Source: a virus. Taken from it: a stretch of 64,000 nt of DNA. The stretch spans positions 84,314 through 148,313 of the IMG/VR virus record IMGVR_UViG_3300044631_002422; one strand, given 5' to 3'. Positions 7,357 to 16,189 of this stretch are shown piece after piece. Both the position numbers and the translations under genes were made by a program. The notes below the pieces were generated by a model. The model saw only the letters and a program-made list of their open reading frames with translations, was not told the origin of the DNA and did not search any database. Each line of letters opens with the position of its first letter. The first letter of the stretch is position 1.

Positions 7357-8813
7357 AAAATAAACTAGAAGACTTAGCTTCAGAAAGAGCCGTTCTGGCA
7401 GCACTTTGCCAACACGGTCTTGATGCATATCTAGATATAGATTTTATTGATTCTAGATCATTTACAGACCCCATGAATCAATTGATATTTGATTGTATTT
7501 ATAAGTCAATTTCTGAAAATACTCAAGTCGAACTATCGTCCATTCTTTCGGCAGCGAATAATCTTGGCGTTGCGGATCAAATAAACAACAAAGATGAAAT
7601 AGCATTTATAAGATCTTTGTTTAATTTTCCAATACACAAATCAAATATTGGAACATACGCTACAAAAATAGCCAAGCTCAAATTGGCTAGAGATTTACTG
7701 AAAACCCTTCGAGCTTGTGAAACTGAACTTAATTCAGTGACAGGCGAAGAAGATATTATTGATATTATATCTAAAATAGAAGAGCCTCTACTTGACGCAA
7801 CTAGCGATATATACCAATCATCAAGCAAAAAAACACAAACTCTTGGCGAGGGATTAGATGAATACTTAGAATATCTTTCAAATAACGTATCTGATTTTGT
7901 TGGAATATCTAGCGGTTTTCCAGCTTATGATGCTGCGATTGGCGGAGGTCTTCGTAGAAAATCTGTTGATCTTGTCGCCGCAAGACCAAAAGTAGGCAAA
8001 TCAATGTTTGGTGATGCGGTCGCTTTGCATGTAGCCAGCAAGTTGAATGTACCTGTTTTAGTTCTTGATACAGAAATGTCTAAAGAAGATCATTATAATA
8101 GAATTCTCGCGAACTTGTCTGGTGTTGAAATCAATAGAATTTCTACTGGAAAGTTTACTGAAAATGAAATAGATAAAGAGAAGGTATTTAACGCTGCAAA
8201 AAAACTAAAAGAAATACCATATCATTATATTAGTATTTCTGGAGAGTCTTTCGAGAACATACTCAGTCAAACAAGAAAATGGATTTACCAGCATGTTGGA
8301 TTTGATGAAAACGGAAAAACAAAAGATTGTTTGATAGTTTATGACTATCTCAAACTAATGGGATCGGAAGGCATTAGCGCTGCTATGCAAGAGTATCAAG
8401 TGCTTGGTTTTCAAATTACTAAACTGCATAACTTTACAGTCAAGTATGATGTTCCATGTTTAGCTTTTGTACAATTGAATAGAGATGGTATCACTAAAGA
8501 AAGCACAGACGCTGTTTCTGGTTCGGATCGTTTGATTTGGCTTTGTACTAGTTTTTCAATTTTTAAATTGAAATCAGATGAAGAAAAAGCAACCGATGGT
8601 GTAAACAATGGTGACAGAAAACTTGTACCAGTTGTTTCTAGACATGGCGAAGGGTTGTGTGATGGTGATTATATTAGTATGAAGATGCATGGTCGTTACG
8701 GAAGAATTGAACAGGGTTTAACGAGAAATGAAATTCACGAAAACAATAAAGTCAGACAAGAAGGTTTTGAAACAGACAACATTAACGAAGGAGAAGATCT
8801 CATCGTTATGTGA
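7341..8813 (+). CDS. dnaB: DnaB-like replicative helicase
   Basis: 490 residues with DnaB architecture. The N-terminal helical domain (residues about 10-150, beginning SERAVLAALCQHG) matches the primase-interacting N-domain. A linker follows, then the RecA-like motor: GISSGFPAYDAAIGGGL, Walker A ARPKVGKS (214-221), a TEMSKEDHYNR helix and Walker B LIVYDYLKL (331-339). The FVQLNRD segment and the SGSDRLIWLCTSFSIF region correspond to DnaB motifs 3 and 4. It should be the hexameric 5'-3' helicase of the phage fork, working with the primase that overlaps its 3' end by 86 bp. No intein is present, unlike many phage DnaB genes. Confidence 0.93.
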   Translation: MPKKVENKLEDLASERAVLAALCQHGLDAYLDIDFIDSRSFTDPMNQLIFDCIYKSISENTQVELSSILSAANNLGVADQINNKDEIAFIRSLFNFPIHKSNIGTYATKIAKLKLARDLLKTLRACETELNSVTGEEDIIDIISKIEEPLLDATSDIYQSSSKKTQTLGEGLDEYLEYLSNNVSDFVGISSGFPAYDAAIGGGLRRKSVDLVAARPKVGKSMFGDAVALHVASKLNVPVLVLDTEMSKEDHYNRILANLSGVEINRISTGKFTENEIDKEKVFNAAKKLKEIPYHYISISGESFENILSQTRKWIYQHVGFDENGKTKDCLIVYDYLKLMGSEGISAAMQEYQVLGFQITKLHNFTVKYDVPCLAFVQLNRDGITKESTDAVSGSDRLIWLCTSFSIFKLKSDEEKATDGVNNGDRKLVPVVSRHGEGLCDGDYISMKMHGRYGRIEQGLTRNEIHENNKVRQEGFETDNINEGEDLIVM

Positions 8814-9810
8814 TGAAGTCTTTTTGAAGATTGATGATTTATTAGAAAAGCTTGAAATTGACTATGTTAAATACCCAAATAGACTAGCGTTTCCATGTCC
8901 AGTGCATGGAGGCGATAATCCAGAGGCTTGTTGTATTTTTACTGATGGAATTAGTAATCAGGGTAATTGGGCTTGTTGGACTCATTCCTGCCATGAAGAA
9001 TATGTAAATAATCTTTTTGGTTTTGTTCGGGGTTGTTTATCATACAAACAAAACAAACCAGTTTCCATGATTGAAACATCTAATTTTTTATGCGACTTTA
9101 TATCGAAAGATATCGACGAATTGGAAGTTAAGCAAGTAAGAGAATCTAAGAGTCTTGATATTTTCAATAGAAAAATAACGAGAGCTACATCTAACATTTC
9201 TCGCGAAGAAATAAGAGATAGAATACAAATACCTTCTGAATATTACATTCGCAGAGGATACTCGTCTGAAATTCTTAATTTATTTGACGTTGGAGAATGT
9301 TTGACAGAAAATCAGCCAATGAGTGGTCGTGTAGTCGTTCCAATTTATGACGAGGGCTCTAACTATGTAGGATGCGTTGGAAGATCAATCAAAGAGCATA
9401 TAAATCCAAAATGGCTACATAGTAAAAACTTCACTAAGAATGTTTTGTATGGAATGAATCTTGCAAAAGAATGTATATTGAAAACAAGAACGGTCGCAAT
9501 TGTCGAAGGACAGGGCGATGTATGGAGGGCGTTTGAAGCTGGATTAAACTTTACTGTAGGAATATTTGGATGTAGTTTAAATGACGATCAATTGATATTA
9601 CTAGAGCAAAGTGGAGCTTTAAATGCCATAATACTAACAGATCAAGACGAAGCAGGAAATAAAGCGGCAGAGCAAATAATGCATAAATGCGGTCGTAGAT
9701 TTAACTATATAAGACCAAACTGGTCAACAAAAGATATTGGTGATTTAACAGTCGAACAAATTAAAACAGAAATATATCCTCAGTTGAAAGGACTTGTTGA
9801 TGAAAACTAG
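8728..9810 (+). CDS. dnaG: DnaG-type primase
   Basis: 360 residues. A CHC2-like zinc-binding domain has Cys57, His60, Cys83 and Cys88 in FPCPVHGGDN...ACWTHSC. The TOPRIM domain follows: VAIVEGQGDVW (catalytic Glu260) and ILTDQDEAG (Asp305, Asp307). A C-terminal helicase-binding domain of full size is absent, so this is a short phage primase. The ATG lies deep inside the helicase gene (86 bp overlap). There is no later in-frame ATG before the zinc domain, so this start is retained although a weaker TTG near 8824 cannot be excluded. It makes RNA primers at the fork together with the DnaB-like helicase. Confidence 0.92.
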   Translation: MKFTKTIKSDKKVLKQTTLTKEKISSLCDEVFLKIDDLLEKLEIDYVKYPNRLAFPCPVHGGDNPEACCIFTDGISNQGNWACWTHSCHEEYVNNLFGFVRGCLSYKQNKPVSMIETSNFLCDFISKDIDELEVKQVRESKSLDIFNRKITRATSNISREEIRDRIQIPSEYYIRRGYSSEILNLFDVGECLTENQPMSGRVVVPIYDEGSNYVGCVGRSIKEHINPKWLHSKNFTKNVLYGMNLAKECILKTRTVAIVEGQGDVWRAFEAGLNFTVGIFGCSLNDDQLILLEQSGALNAIILTDQDEAGNKAAEQIMHKCGRRFNYIRPNWSTKDIGDLTVEQIKTEIYPQLKGLVDEN

Positions 9811-10696
9811 AATTTTGGCATTTGCTGGAGCTAAACAAGCTGGCAAATCTACTTTTTCAAATTTTTTACATGGGTATCAGCTTCGCGCACAAGAAGTGGT
9901 ACAAGATTTTGCAATTGCTGAAAATGGCAAACTTGTGGTTAAAACGGAAGTCATTGAAGATGGAAAAACTCAAATTGGCGAAACATTTCTAGATACATCA
10001 AGAAAAGACCCTGATTTCGTAGAGTGGGCAATGTATAATATGTGGCCATTTGTAAAAAAGTATTCGTTTGCCGATACATTAAAAGAAATTGGTATGACGT
10101 TGTTCGATTTGAGTTACGAGCAGGTTTACGGCTCGGAGGCGTACAAAAATCAATTAGTTGAACATCTTCGATGGGAAAATATGCCCGGAGTTCTCACGGA
10201 TGAACTTTGTGATATTTATCAGGATGTGTGTAGTGCAAATGCAAATCCTAAAGATTGGCCCTTGGAATACTCTAAACTAACTTATCACGCCGCAGGCCCA
10301 ATGACAGTGCGTGAATTCCTCCAGTTTTTTGGAACGGAAGTATGTCGTAAGATTTACTCGCCAATATGGGTAAATCGAACCATCAAAGATATACAGCAAG
10401 AAGAGCCTTTGCTTGCAGTTGTGGATGACTGTAGATTTGAAAACGAGATACGGGCCATACAAAAAGCTGGCGGAAAAGTTATCGGTTTAACACGCAAGCC
10501 GTCTAAAGATGATCATGGAAGCGAACGTGTTATTGAGCAACATTCTGATATATTAGATGCTATTATCGATAACCAAAACATGGAAATTCTAGATGTTTGC
10601 AAATCTATCATTACTCAATTGGATGAGTGGGGTTGGCTTGGAGCGCAAACAATTACAAACAATACAAAAGGACTTCACACCATAAAGGGTAAATAA
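9800..10696 (+). CDS. Deoxynucleoside monophosphate kinase
   Basis: 298 residues beginning MKTRILAFAGAKQAGKSTFSNF. The P-loop GAKQAGKS is at residues 10-17. The later strand LLAVVDDCRFENEIRAIQKAGG and the basic VIGLTRKPSKDDHGSE segment match phage dNMP kinases (T4 gp1 type), which phosphorylate dNMPs to dNDPs to feed replication. A middle insertion (residues 30-75) is longer than in most relatives. AAAGGA lies 8 bases before ATG 9800, better placed than the TTG at 9794. It overlaps the next start as TAATG. Substrate preference, including any modified nucleotide, cannot be read from sequence. Confidence 0.85.
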   Translation: MKTRILAFAGAKQAGKSTFSNFLHGYQLRAQEVVQDFAIAENGKLVVKTEVIEDGKTQIGETFLDTSRKDPDFVEWAMYNMWPFVKKYSFADTLKEIGMTLFDLSYEQVYGSEAYKNQLVEHLRWENMPGVLTDELCDIYQDVCSANANPKDWPLEYSKLTYHAAGPMTVREFLQFFGTEVCRKIYSPIWVNRTIKDIQQEEPLLAVVDDCRFENEIRAIQKAGGKVIGLTRKPSKDDHGSERVIEQHSDILDAIIDNQNMEILDVCKSIITQLDEWGWLGAQTITNNTKGLHTIKGK

Positions 10697-11718
10697 TGAT
10701 AGTTACATACATCAGAAGTTCTTCGTATAACAATTACGATTACTGCGAAATGCAGTATTTTATAACTTACGTTCTTGGTCATACATCGACTTCTGGTAAA
10801 AAGGCACAGCTTGGCACTATTGTCCATAAAGTTATGGAGTGCCTTGCTTCCTGCAAAAAACATCTTCAAGATAATCAAGATGAAAAAAGTTTGTTTATCA
10901 ACGACGACGCTTTGGGCAAAATAAACTTTACTCCCAAAACTCTATTTACAAAAGCTTTTGTTTTTAAGTTACTTGATCAAAGCTATGAATACTATACAGC
11001 AAATTGTACTCATAAGTATATTACGGCAGATAAAAAGTTCTGTAAAGAATCAACTGATATTGCTTTGGATTACAACGGGGGTCAATTTGATCCTAGAAAT
11101 AGAAACATAATTCAAGCAGAGCCTCATTTTGATATACCAATCACTCAAGAGTGGGCAAAATTTAAGTACATGATTGACGGAAAAGAAGTTGAAGGGCAAT
11201 TAGCTATAAAAGGAACAATAGACCTTGTAACCAAGGTAGATGATGGTATAATCGAGGTGATAGACTGGAAGACTGGACAAAGAAAGAACTGGGCGACTGG
11301 CGAAGAAAAAACTTACGAAAAACTAATTGATGACCCGCAATTACTTTTGTATAATTATGCAATATCTCAACTTTATCCTGAATATGAACAAGCAATAATG
11401 TCGATATTTTTCATACGAGATGGAGGCCCATTTAGTATGTGCTTCGACAAATCTGATCATGATAGATTTTTAGAGATGCTTGAAAAAAGATTTACAGAAA
11501 TCAAAAATAACACAAGGCCGAATTTATGTTCTCGTAATCGAACAAGTTTTAAATGCACAAGACTTTGTGATTTTTATAAAAAAAATTGGCCCGGAACAAA
11601 TGTTTCGATGTGCGAACATGTTGAAGAACATTTAAAAACTTTTGGACACGATACTACTATAGAGAAATGCACAAGAGAAGGACATAACATTGGATACTAC
11701 CAAGCTCCCGGAGGTTAA
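10696..11718 (+). CDS. PD-(D/E)XK exonuclease, RecB/Cas4-like with possible iron-sulfur site
   Basis: 340 residues with the RecB-type nuclease core: His44 in LGTIVHK, Asp176 in KGTIDLV, the Asp190-x-Lys192 pair in EVIDWKTG and the motif QLLLYNYA at 215-222. One cysteine near the N-terminus (17) and three near the C-terminus (287, 291, 306) enclose the nuclease domain as in Cas4/AddB proteins, where four cysteines bind a 4Fe-4S cluster. The probable job is 5' or 3' resection of DNA ends to create substrate for RecA and the annealing protein, or genome processing. It is coupled to the dNMP kinase by TAATG. Confidence 0.85.
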   Translation: MIVTYIRSSSYNNYDYCEMQYFITYVLGHTSTSGKKAQLGTIVHKVMECLASCKKHLQDNQDEKSLFINDDALGKINFTPKTLFTKAFVFKLLDQSYEYYTANCTHKYITADKKFCKESTDIALDYNGGQFDPRNRNIIQAEPHFDIPITQEWAKFKYMIDGKEVEGQLAIKGTIDLVTKVDDGIIEVIDWKTGQRKNWATGEEKTYEKLIDDPQLLLYNYAISQLYPEYEQAIMSIFFIRDGGPFSMCFDKSDHDRFLEMLEKRFTEIKNNTRPNLCSRNRTSFKCTRLCDFYKKNWPGTNVSMCEHVEEHLKTFGHDTTIEKCTREGHNIGYYQAPGG

Positions 11719-12466
11719 AATAGTTCTTTTAACTGAGTTTTATAAGTCAAAATTCGAAGAAAGAAACAAAGAGTTGCTGGACTCTTTGCAAAGAAATATT
11801 GATTGTGAACATATCAAAAAAATTGTTTTGTTTTATGAAAATAGTCTAGACGAATATCCAGATATAGCATTCAGCCCAAAGATTGAAATTGCTTATACAA
11901 AATCAAGAATGAAGTTTGCAGACTATTTTAATTACTACAATAGTAACCTATCTGGACATATTTGCATAATTGCCAACAGTGATATCTACTTTGATGATTC
12001 AATAAAACATATTCACAACATCAGAGAAAATGAATTTTTATGTATAACCAGATGGAATCGAAATGAGCTTCAGGGACATGACGAATATAGTCAAGATGTG
12101 TGGGTTTTTAGAAAACTAATACCGCAAAAAATGGTTGATTGTTCAGGTTTTTACCTTGGCAAACAGCAATGCGATAATAGAATATCTTTTGTGGCGATGA
12201 AGAATGGATTTGATTTAATTAATCCGTGCCATTTAGTCAAATGTCAACATCTACATAAAGACCCAGATAAAATCACTTACAACAAAAAAGAGAACTTTAA
12301 AAATTTACTATATTTGTCAACGGTTAAACCGTCTGATAAAATTGAATATACCGAGAATAATGTTTGTTCATATTGGGCAGATTCTGGTGGAACTAGGTAT
12401 TGCGGATCATGGTATGTTAACTTTTGCAGGAATGAATTAAATGACTTGGAATCCAATCAATTGTAA
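11690..12466 (+). CDS. GT-A-like glycosyltransferase
   Basis: 258 residues starting with TTG; AGAAGGA sits 7 bases upstream and no better start exists before the first strand (VKIVLLTEFY). The fold reads as GT-A-like: an initial beta strand, a segment KKIVLFYENS, and a DxD-like metal site in IIANSDIYFDD (about residues 94-104). The second half has many Cys, His and aromatic residues (HLVKCQHLHKDPDK). It overlaps the exonuclease by 29 bp and the polymerase start by 26 bp. Like the exostosin-type gene at 5.2 kb, it is a sugar-transfer gene inserted among replication genes. Donor and acceptor are unknown. Confidence 0.6.
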   Translation: MDTTKLPEVKIVLLTEFYKSKFEERNKELLDSLQRNIDCEHIKKIVLFYENSLDEYPDIAFSPKIEIAYTKSRMKFADYFNYYNSNLSGHICIIANSDIYFDDSIKHIHNIRENEFLCITRWNRNELQGHDEYSQDVWVFRKLIPQKMVDCSGFYLGKQQCDNRISFVAMKNGFDLINPCHLVKCQHLHKDPDKITYNKKENFKNLLYLSTVKPSDKIEYTENNVCSYWADSGGTRYCGSWYVNFCRNELNDLESNQL

Positions 12467-14018
12467 AACACATTTTAGCTTGCAGCACGGTTTTTGCAAA
12501 CCTGATAAACTTTCTAAAAAATGCGCTGATTATGGTTACACATCTTGCGGAATCGCAGATTTTGGAACCTTGTCTGGTGCAGTTGACTTTCATCAAAATT
12601 GCACTAAATATGGTATCAAGCCAATAATTGGGTGCGAATTTGATGGATACATTCTTTATGCTAAAAACAAAAACGGATGGTTTGACTTGGTTAAATATGT
12701 ATCAAACCAAACACTGGATGTTTTAAAAGAAATAGCAAAAAATGGAAATGTACTTTGTGTAACACCATCTGTAAACGGTTTTGCTAATCTATTTAAATCA
12801 AACCATATTCAACTAGATTATCCAAGTGAAGCTATCTATTATGTGGAAAAAAATGATGCAGATTGTCATAGAATTATGCTTTGTGGTAAGCTAAAAACAA
12901 CACTAAAGAAAATTAAATTACTGGAAGTAAACGAGTACAGCCAGTTTTTTGATGATAATGACAGATGGTATTTACCATCCAATGATGAAATTCTAGACAG
13001 GTCTAAAAATATCGCTAAAATAGTTGACGCTTGCGAAGCTTACGAGCTTGCTGGACCTCCTATGCTTCCTGCTTTTGAATGTCCAACTGGCTATGATGAA
13101 GACGAGTATTTGACTGAACTTTGTAGAAGTGGCTGGAAAAATAAATTAGTTCCATTCAAAAAAATATCAACAGAAGAACAAAAGAGTATTTACGCAGAAA
13201 GAGTAAAGCATGAACTTAAGGTTATATTCAAGGCTAAACTTTCTGGTTATTTCTTGATTGTTCAAGATATCATTCGATGGGTTAAATCAAAAGGTTGGCT
13301 TGCTGGTCCGGGACGAGGCAGTGCCGCAGGATGCCTTATTTCTTATCTACTTGATATAACTGAAGTAGATCCAATAGAATATGATTTGATCTTCGAAAGG
13401 TTTTATAATGAAGGAAGAAACACCGATGGTAACGTGGCTATTCCAGATATTGATATGGATATACCAGCCGAACACCGCGACGAAGTTATTGATTATATCA
13501 AACAAAAATATGGAGCGTCTAACGTATCTCAAATGATAACATTTGGAAGACTGCAAGGCAGAGCGGCCATAAAAGAAGTTCTTAGAATCAATGAGGCTGT
13601 GTCATTCGCAGAAATGAATGCTATAACAGATAGTATTCCTGACGAAGCTAAAATTTCTGACCAGTTAGAGCTTATGGAAGAAAAGTCAATCATCAAGTGG
13701 GCGTTAGAAAATGAACCAGATAATTTAAGGAATTGGTGCTTCTATAATGACAATGAAAAGCTTGATGGTCCTTTGGCGAATTTGTTTGAACAAGCTATAA
13801 AAATAGAAGGAACAAATAAGTCTCAAGGTAAACACCCTGCTGGTGTTATTATATCGAAACACAAGCTAAATGAAGTTTGTCCAATGACAAGTGATAAGTC
13901 TGGAGATTCTATTGTTGCTTTTGAAATGAATGCTTTGGAATACCAAGGCCATATAAAATTTGATGTTCTGGGAATTGATTTACTTTCTAAGATAATGGAG
14001 ATTTGTGAAAATGACTGA
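12441..14018 (+). CDS. dnaE: DNA polymerase III alpha, N-terminal part (PHP + palm)
   Basis: 525 residues equal to the first half of DnaE. Residues 1-70 are a PHP-like domain whose metal ligands are mostly lost: the usual TDH is ADF here (39-41). The palm has GPGRGSAAG (289-297), the catalytic PDIDMD with Asp338 and Asp340, and the third carboxylate Asp508 in IKFDVLGI. The frame then stops after LLSKIMEICEND, exactly where the palm passes to the fingers in E. coli DnaE. The next DnaE residues are found at 15371, after three other genes. No intein sequence is present at this break. The two products must assemble without covalent joining. Confidence 0.93.
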   Translation: MTWNPINCKTHFSLQHGFCKPDKLSKKCADYGYTSCGIADFGTLSGAVDFHQNCTKYGIKPIIGCEFDGYILYAKNKNGWFDLVKYVSNQTLDVLKEIAKNGNVLCVTPSVNGFANLFKSNHIQLDYPSEAIYYVEKNDADCHRIMLCGKLKTTLKKIKLLEVNEYSQFFDDNDRWYLPSNDEILDRSKNIAKIVDACEAYELAGPPMLPAFECPTGYDEDEYLTELCRSGWKNKLVPFKKISTEEQKSIYAERVKHELKVIFKAKLSGYFLIVQDIIRWVKSKGWLAGPGRGSAAGCLISYLLDITEVDPIEYDLIFERFYNEGRNTDGNVAIPDIDMDIPAEHRDEVIDYIKQKYGASNVSQMITFGRLQGRAAIKEVLRINEAVSFAEMNAITDSIPDEAKISDQLELMEEKSIIKWALENEPDNLRNWCFYNDNEKLDGPLANLFEQAIKIEGTNKSQGKHPAGVIISKHKLNEVCPMTSDKSGDSIVAFEMNALEYQGHIKFDVLGIDLLSKIMEICEND

Positions 14019-14241
14019 CAATCGAGACGTTTATAAGGCTGTAATTTTTGACGGTGCTATCATAGAATCAAACGGAGTGTCTTTGTGCAACCTTGAAGAT
14101 GCTATGCGAGGAAATTCTTTTATACCGCGAGCAAAGTACCAAGTGTGGTCAGATCGGCACAAGTTTCATGAGTTGTTCTTTAGTATTGATGAAGCTGTAG
14201 AAAAATTCTTAGAACTCAAGTCTAGAAAGAATTGGAACTAA
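14011..14241 (+). CDS. Hypothetical protein, 76 aa
   Basis: Not recognised. ATG 14011 overlaps the end of the polymerase N-part by 8 bp and has GGAG 10 bases upstream, so I prefer it to the GTG at 14005. The sequence (VYKAVIFDGAIIESNGVSLCNLEDAM, then a helix IDEAVEKFLELKSRK) is mixed alpha/beta with no metal site. It is the first of three genes that separate the two halves of the polymerase palm/fingers. The C-terminal amphipathic helix could be a protein contact. Confidence 0.6.
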   Translation: MTDNRDVYKAVIFDGAIIESNGVSLCNLEDAMRGNSFIPRAKYQVWSDRHKFHELFFSIDEAVEKFLELKSRKNWN

Positions 14242-14242
14242 T

Positions 14243-14665
14243 ATGGAAATAGAAGTTTCTAATGGTGAAGTAATTGACAAATTAACTATTTTGAATATAA
14301 AGTCTGAGAAAATTAAAGATCAAGAAAAACTTGAGAATATCCATCGCGAATTGCATTTTCTAAGGATGAAGTCTACCGAGTGGTGGAGTTATTGGGAAAA
14401 AGAGATACTTCCTTTATTTGATAGTTTACTATCGGTTAATCGGCAACTTTGGGATATTGAAGATAAAATACGCGAGCTAGATAATGAGGTATTTCTACCA
14501 CGTTTAGATGCTGCTATACAATCTGTATACCGTTTTTCTAAAGTTTGTGAATATATAGAGTGCGCAAGAATGGTTTATACGTTGAATGATAAACGATCTA
14601 AAATCAAACGCGAAATCAATGAAATTACCAAGTCTGGAATAATAGAAGAAAAATCTCATTTTTAG
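14243..14665 (+). CDS. DUF6165 family protein
   Basis: 140 residues matching the DUF6165 pattern. It opens VSNGEVIDKLTILNIKSEKI (family: S-GE-DK-TIL-IK), followed by the LHFLRM helix and LLSVNRQLWDIEDKIRE. It ends with ARMVYTLNDKRSKIKREIN and EEKSH. The fold should be a helical bundle. The family occurs in bacteria and phages, often near glycan or nucleotide-sugar genes, and its function is not established. Here it sits inside the split polymerase region, one base after the previous stop and 10 bases before dnaQ. No catalytic residues can be proposed. Confidence 0.75.
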   Translation: MEIEVSNGEVIDKLTILNIKSEKIKDQEKLENIHRELHFLRMKSTEWWSYWEKEILPLFDSLLSVNRQLWDIEDKIRELDNEVFLPRLDAAIQSVYRFSKVCEYIECARMVYTLNDKRSKIKREINEITKSGIIEEKSHF

Positions 14666-14675
14666 AAAGATTTAT

Positions 14676-15362
14676 ATGAATCATCGGGATATAATCGTGT
14701 TTGATTTTGAAACGACTGGCAGGAATCCATTAAAGTGTCAACCAACACAAATTGCCGCTGTAGCTATACATGCTAGAAAGTTGACAATACAACCCGGAGG
14801 AGTTTTTGAAAGTAATATACGTTGCATAGTAGATGACGAAAAGGCTATAGCGGCTGGTTTTGACCCAGTAGAAGAAGGCGCTCTTGAAGTTACTAGAAAA
14901 ACAAGAGATCAAATATCTAAAGGACCATCGCCAAAAGTAGTATGGCAAAAGTTCACCCAGTTTTGCGAAAAATTTAACTTCAACAAGACCTCATTTTCTG
15001 CCCCAATAGCGGCTGGTTATAATATCAATAGTTATGATATGCCGATTGTACAAAGAATGTGTGAAATGTATGGTCCTGTAGATGAAAAAACTGGCCGTCA
15101 AAAAATATTCAATCCTATCTTTTCAATGGATCTTATGCAGCACATTTACTGCTGGTTTGAAAACAATGCCGATGTTAAAGGTTACAGCATGGACTATCTA
15201 AGAGACTATCTTGGAATGTCAAGCGAAAAATCACACGATGCATTGCAGGACGTTAAAGATACAGCTAATATACTAATAAGGTTTCTGGTTATGCAAAGAA
15301 ACCTTTCGAAGAAAATTAAATTTGAGAAAGCTTTTGCGAATGGCGATCTTCACATAAAATAG
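14676..15362 (+). CDS. dnaQ: DnaQ-like 3'-5' proofreading exonuclease
   Basis: 228 residues of the DEDDh exonuclease superfamily. ExoI is DFETTG at 10-15, ExoII is NINSYD with Asp121, and ExoIII is HDALQDVKD with His187 and Asp192. This is the arrangement of the polymerase III epsilon subunit. An insertion of about 30 residues separates ExoI and ExoII. The gene lies between the first and second pieces of the alpha subunit, which supports a role as its proofreading partner. In Pol III the epsilon subunit docks on the PHP domain, which is degenerate here. The C-terminal 30 residues are basic. Confidence 0.92.
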   Translation: MNHRDIIVFDFETTGRNPLKCQPTQIAAVAIHARKLTIQPGGVFESNIRCIVDDEKAIAAGFDPVEEGALEVTRKTRDQISKGPSPKVVWQKFTQFCEKFNFNKTSFSAPIAAGYNINSYDMPIVQRMCEMYGPVDEKTGRQKIFNPIFSMDLMQHIYCWFENNADVKGYSMDYLRDYLGMSSEKSHDALQDVKDTANILIRFLVMQRNLSKKIKFEKAFANGDLHIK

Positions 15363-15370
15363 GAATCCGA

Positions 15371-16189
15371 ATGTTTGATATTAATAATTTTGACGACTCC
15401 AAAGTTTGGGACTTGATTTGCGAAGGAGATACTAAAGGTATTTTTCAGCTTGAATCAAATCTTGGTAGGTATTGGGCAAAAGAAACTAAGCCGCGCAATA
15501 TAAAAGAATTAGCGGCTTTGATTAGTCTTATTCGTCCCGGAACTCTGCTTGCTAGAGATGCAAATGGTAAAAGCATGACTCAGGTTTATGCTGATCGTAA
15601 GAATGGTAAACCCAATTCGCCGGTAGAATATCTGCACGATTCTTTGGAGCCAATACTCAAAGAAACATACGGCGTTTTGGTTTATCAAGAACAATCTATG
15701 ATGATCGCGCAAAAACTGGCAGGTTTCGATTTGAAAGAAGCTGACGCACTCAGAAAGGCTATTGGAAAAAAGAAAGCCGATCTCATGGAGAAAGTAAAGA
15801 AAGCTTTTCTAGAAGGCGCGGCTAGTCAAGGAATCATTACTAAGGAAATTGCAGAGGAATTGTTTTCTTGGATTGAAAAATCTAACCGTTATGCATTCAA
15901 TAAATGCTTGTCTCCCAAAACTATTGTAATCACAGAAAATGGAGAAAAGTGTTTAGATGAATTAAATATAGGCGATAAAGTTCTTGCTCCTAAAAATTTG
16001 AACGAAGATGAATTTGTTGAAGTTATAGATATAATTGATAATGGAATAAAAGAAGTTGTTGAAATAACTATGGAAGATGGTAAAAAAATTATATGCACAT
16101 TAGACCATAAATTCCTTTGTTCCGATGGAAAAGTTCATAAATTGATAGAAATTTTAGAGCAGAATTTGGAAATAATGTGTATAGATTAG
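15371..16189 (+). CDS. dnaE: DNA polymerase III alpha, middle part fused to an N-terminal split intein
   Basis: 272 residues. Residues 1-178 continue DnaE directly from the first piece: GDTKGIFQLES (19-29), the LIRPGTLL segment, GVLVYQEQSMMIAQ and LRKAIGKKKADLM, ending NRYAFNK. At residue 179 a Cys begins an intein N-fragment of 94 residues that runs to the stop. The rest of the polymerase is supplied by the gene at 17088. Trans-splicing with that gene's intein C-fragment should join YAFNK to SHAISYA and restore the conserved FNKSH motif of the fingers. AGGA upstream supports the ATG. A homing endonuclease gene starts 29 bases after the stop. Confidence 0.93.
   Translation: MFDINNFDDSKVWDLICEGDTKGIFQLESNLGRYWAKETKPRNIKELAALISLIRPGTLLARDANGKSMTQVYADRKNGKPNSPVEYLHDSLEPILKETYGVLVYQEQSMMIAQKLAGFDLKEADALRKAIGKKKADLMEKVKKAFLEGAASQGIITKEIAEELFSWIEKSNRYAFNKCLSPKTIVITENGEKCLDELNIGDKVLAPKNLNEDEFVEVIDIIDNGIKEVVEITMEDGKKIICTLDHKFLCSDGKVHKLIEILEQNLEIMCID
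15905..16186 (+). mobile_element. Split intein N-fragment (IntN) in DnaE
   Basis: 94 codons from Cys1. Block A begins CLSPKTIVITENGEKCLDEL and leads into IGDKV. Block B has ITMEDGKKIICTLDHKF with the TxxH motif (Thr, Asp, His). The fragment ends after ILEQNLEIMCID with a stop. Length and block content match known natural split-intein N-parts. There is no LAGLIDADG domain. It sits after the Lys of the conserved FNK|SH motif. Confidence 0.92.

Noticed and set aside
12441-14018. A split intein at the end of the first polymerase piece
   Set aside because: The C-terminus ends with ordinary DnaE residues and a stop; no block A (Cys plus GDxV) sequence and no IntC-like start occurs on the second piece.
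14018-15371. A group I or II intron as the reason for the first polymerase break
   Set aside because: The interval is filled with three well packed genes, including a complete dnaQ, and no intron-like structured stretch can be recognised.
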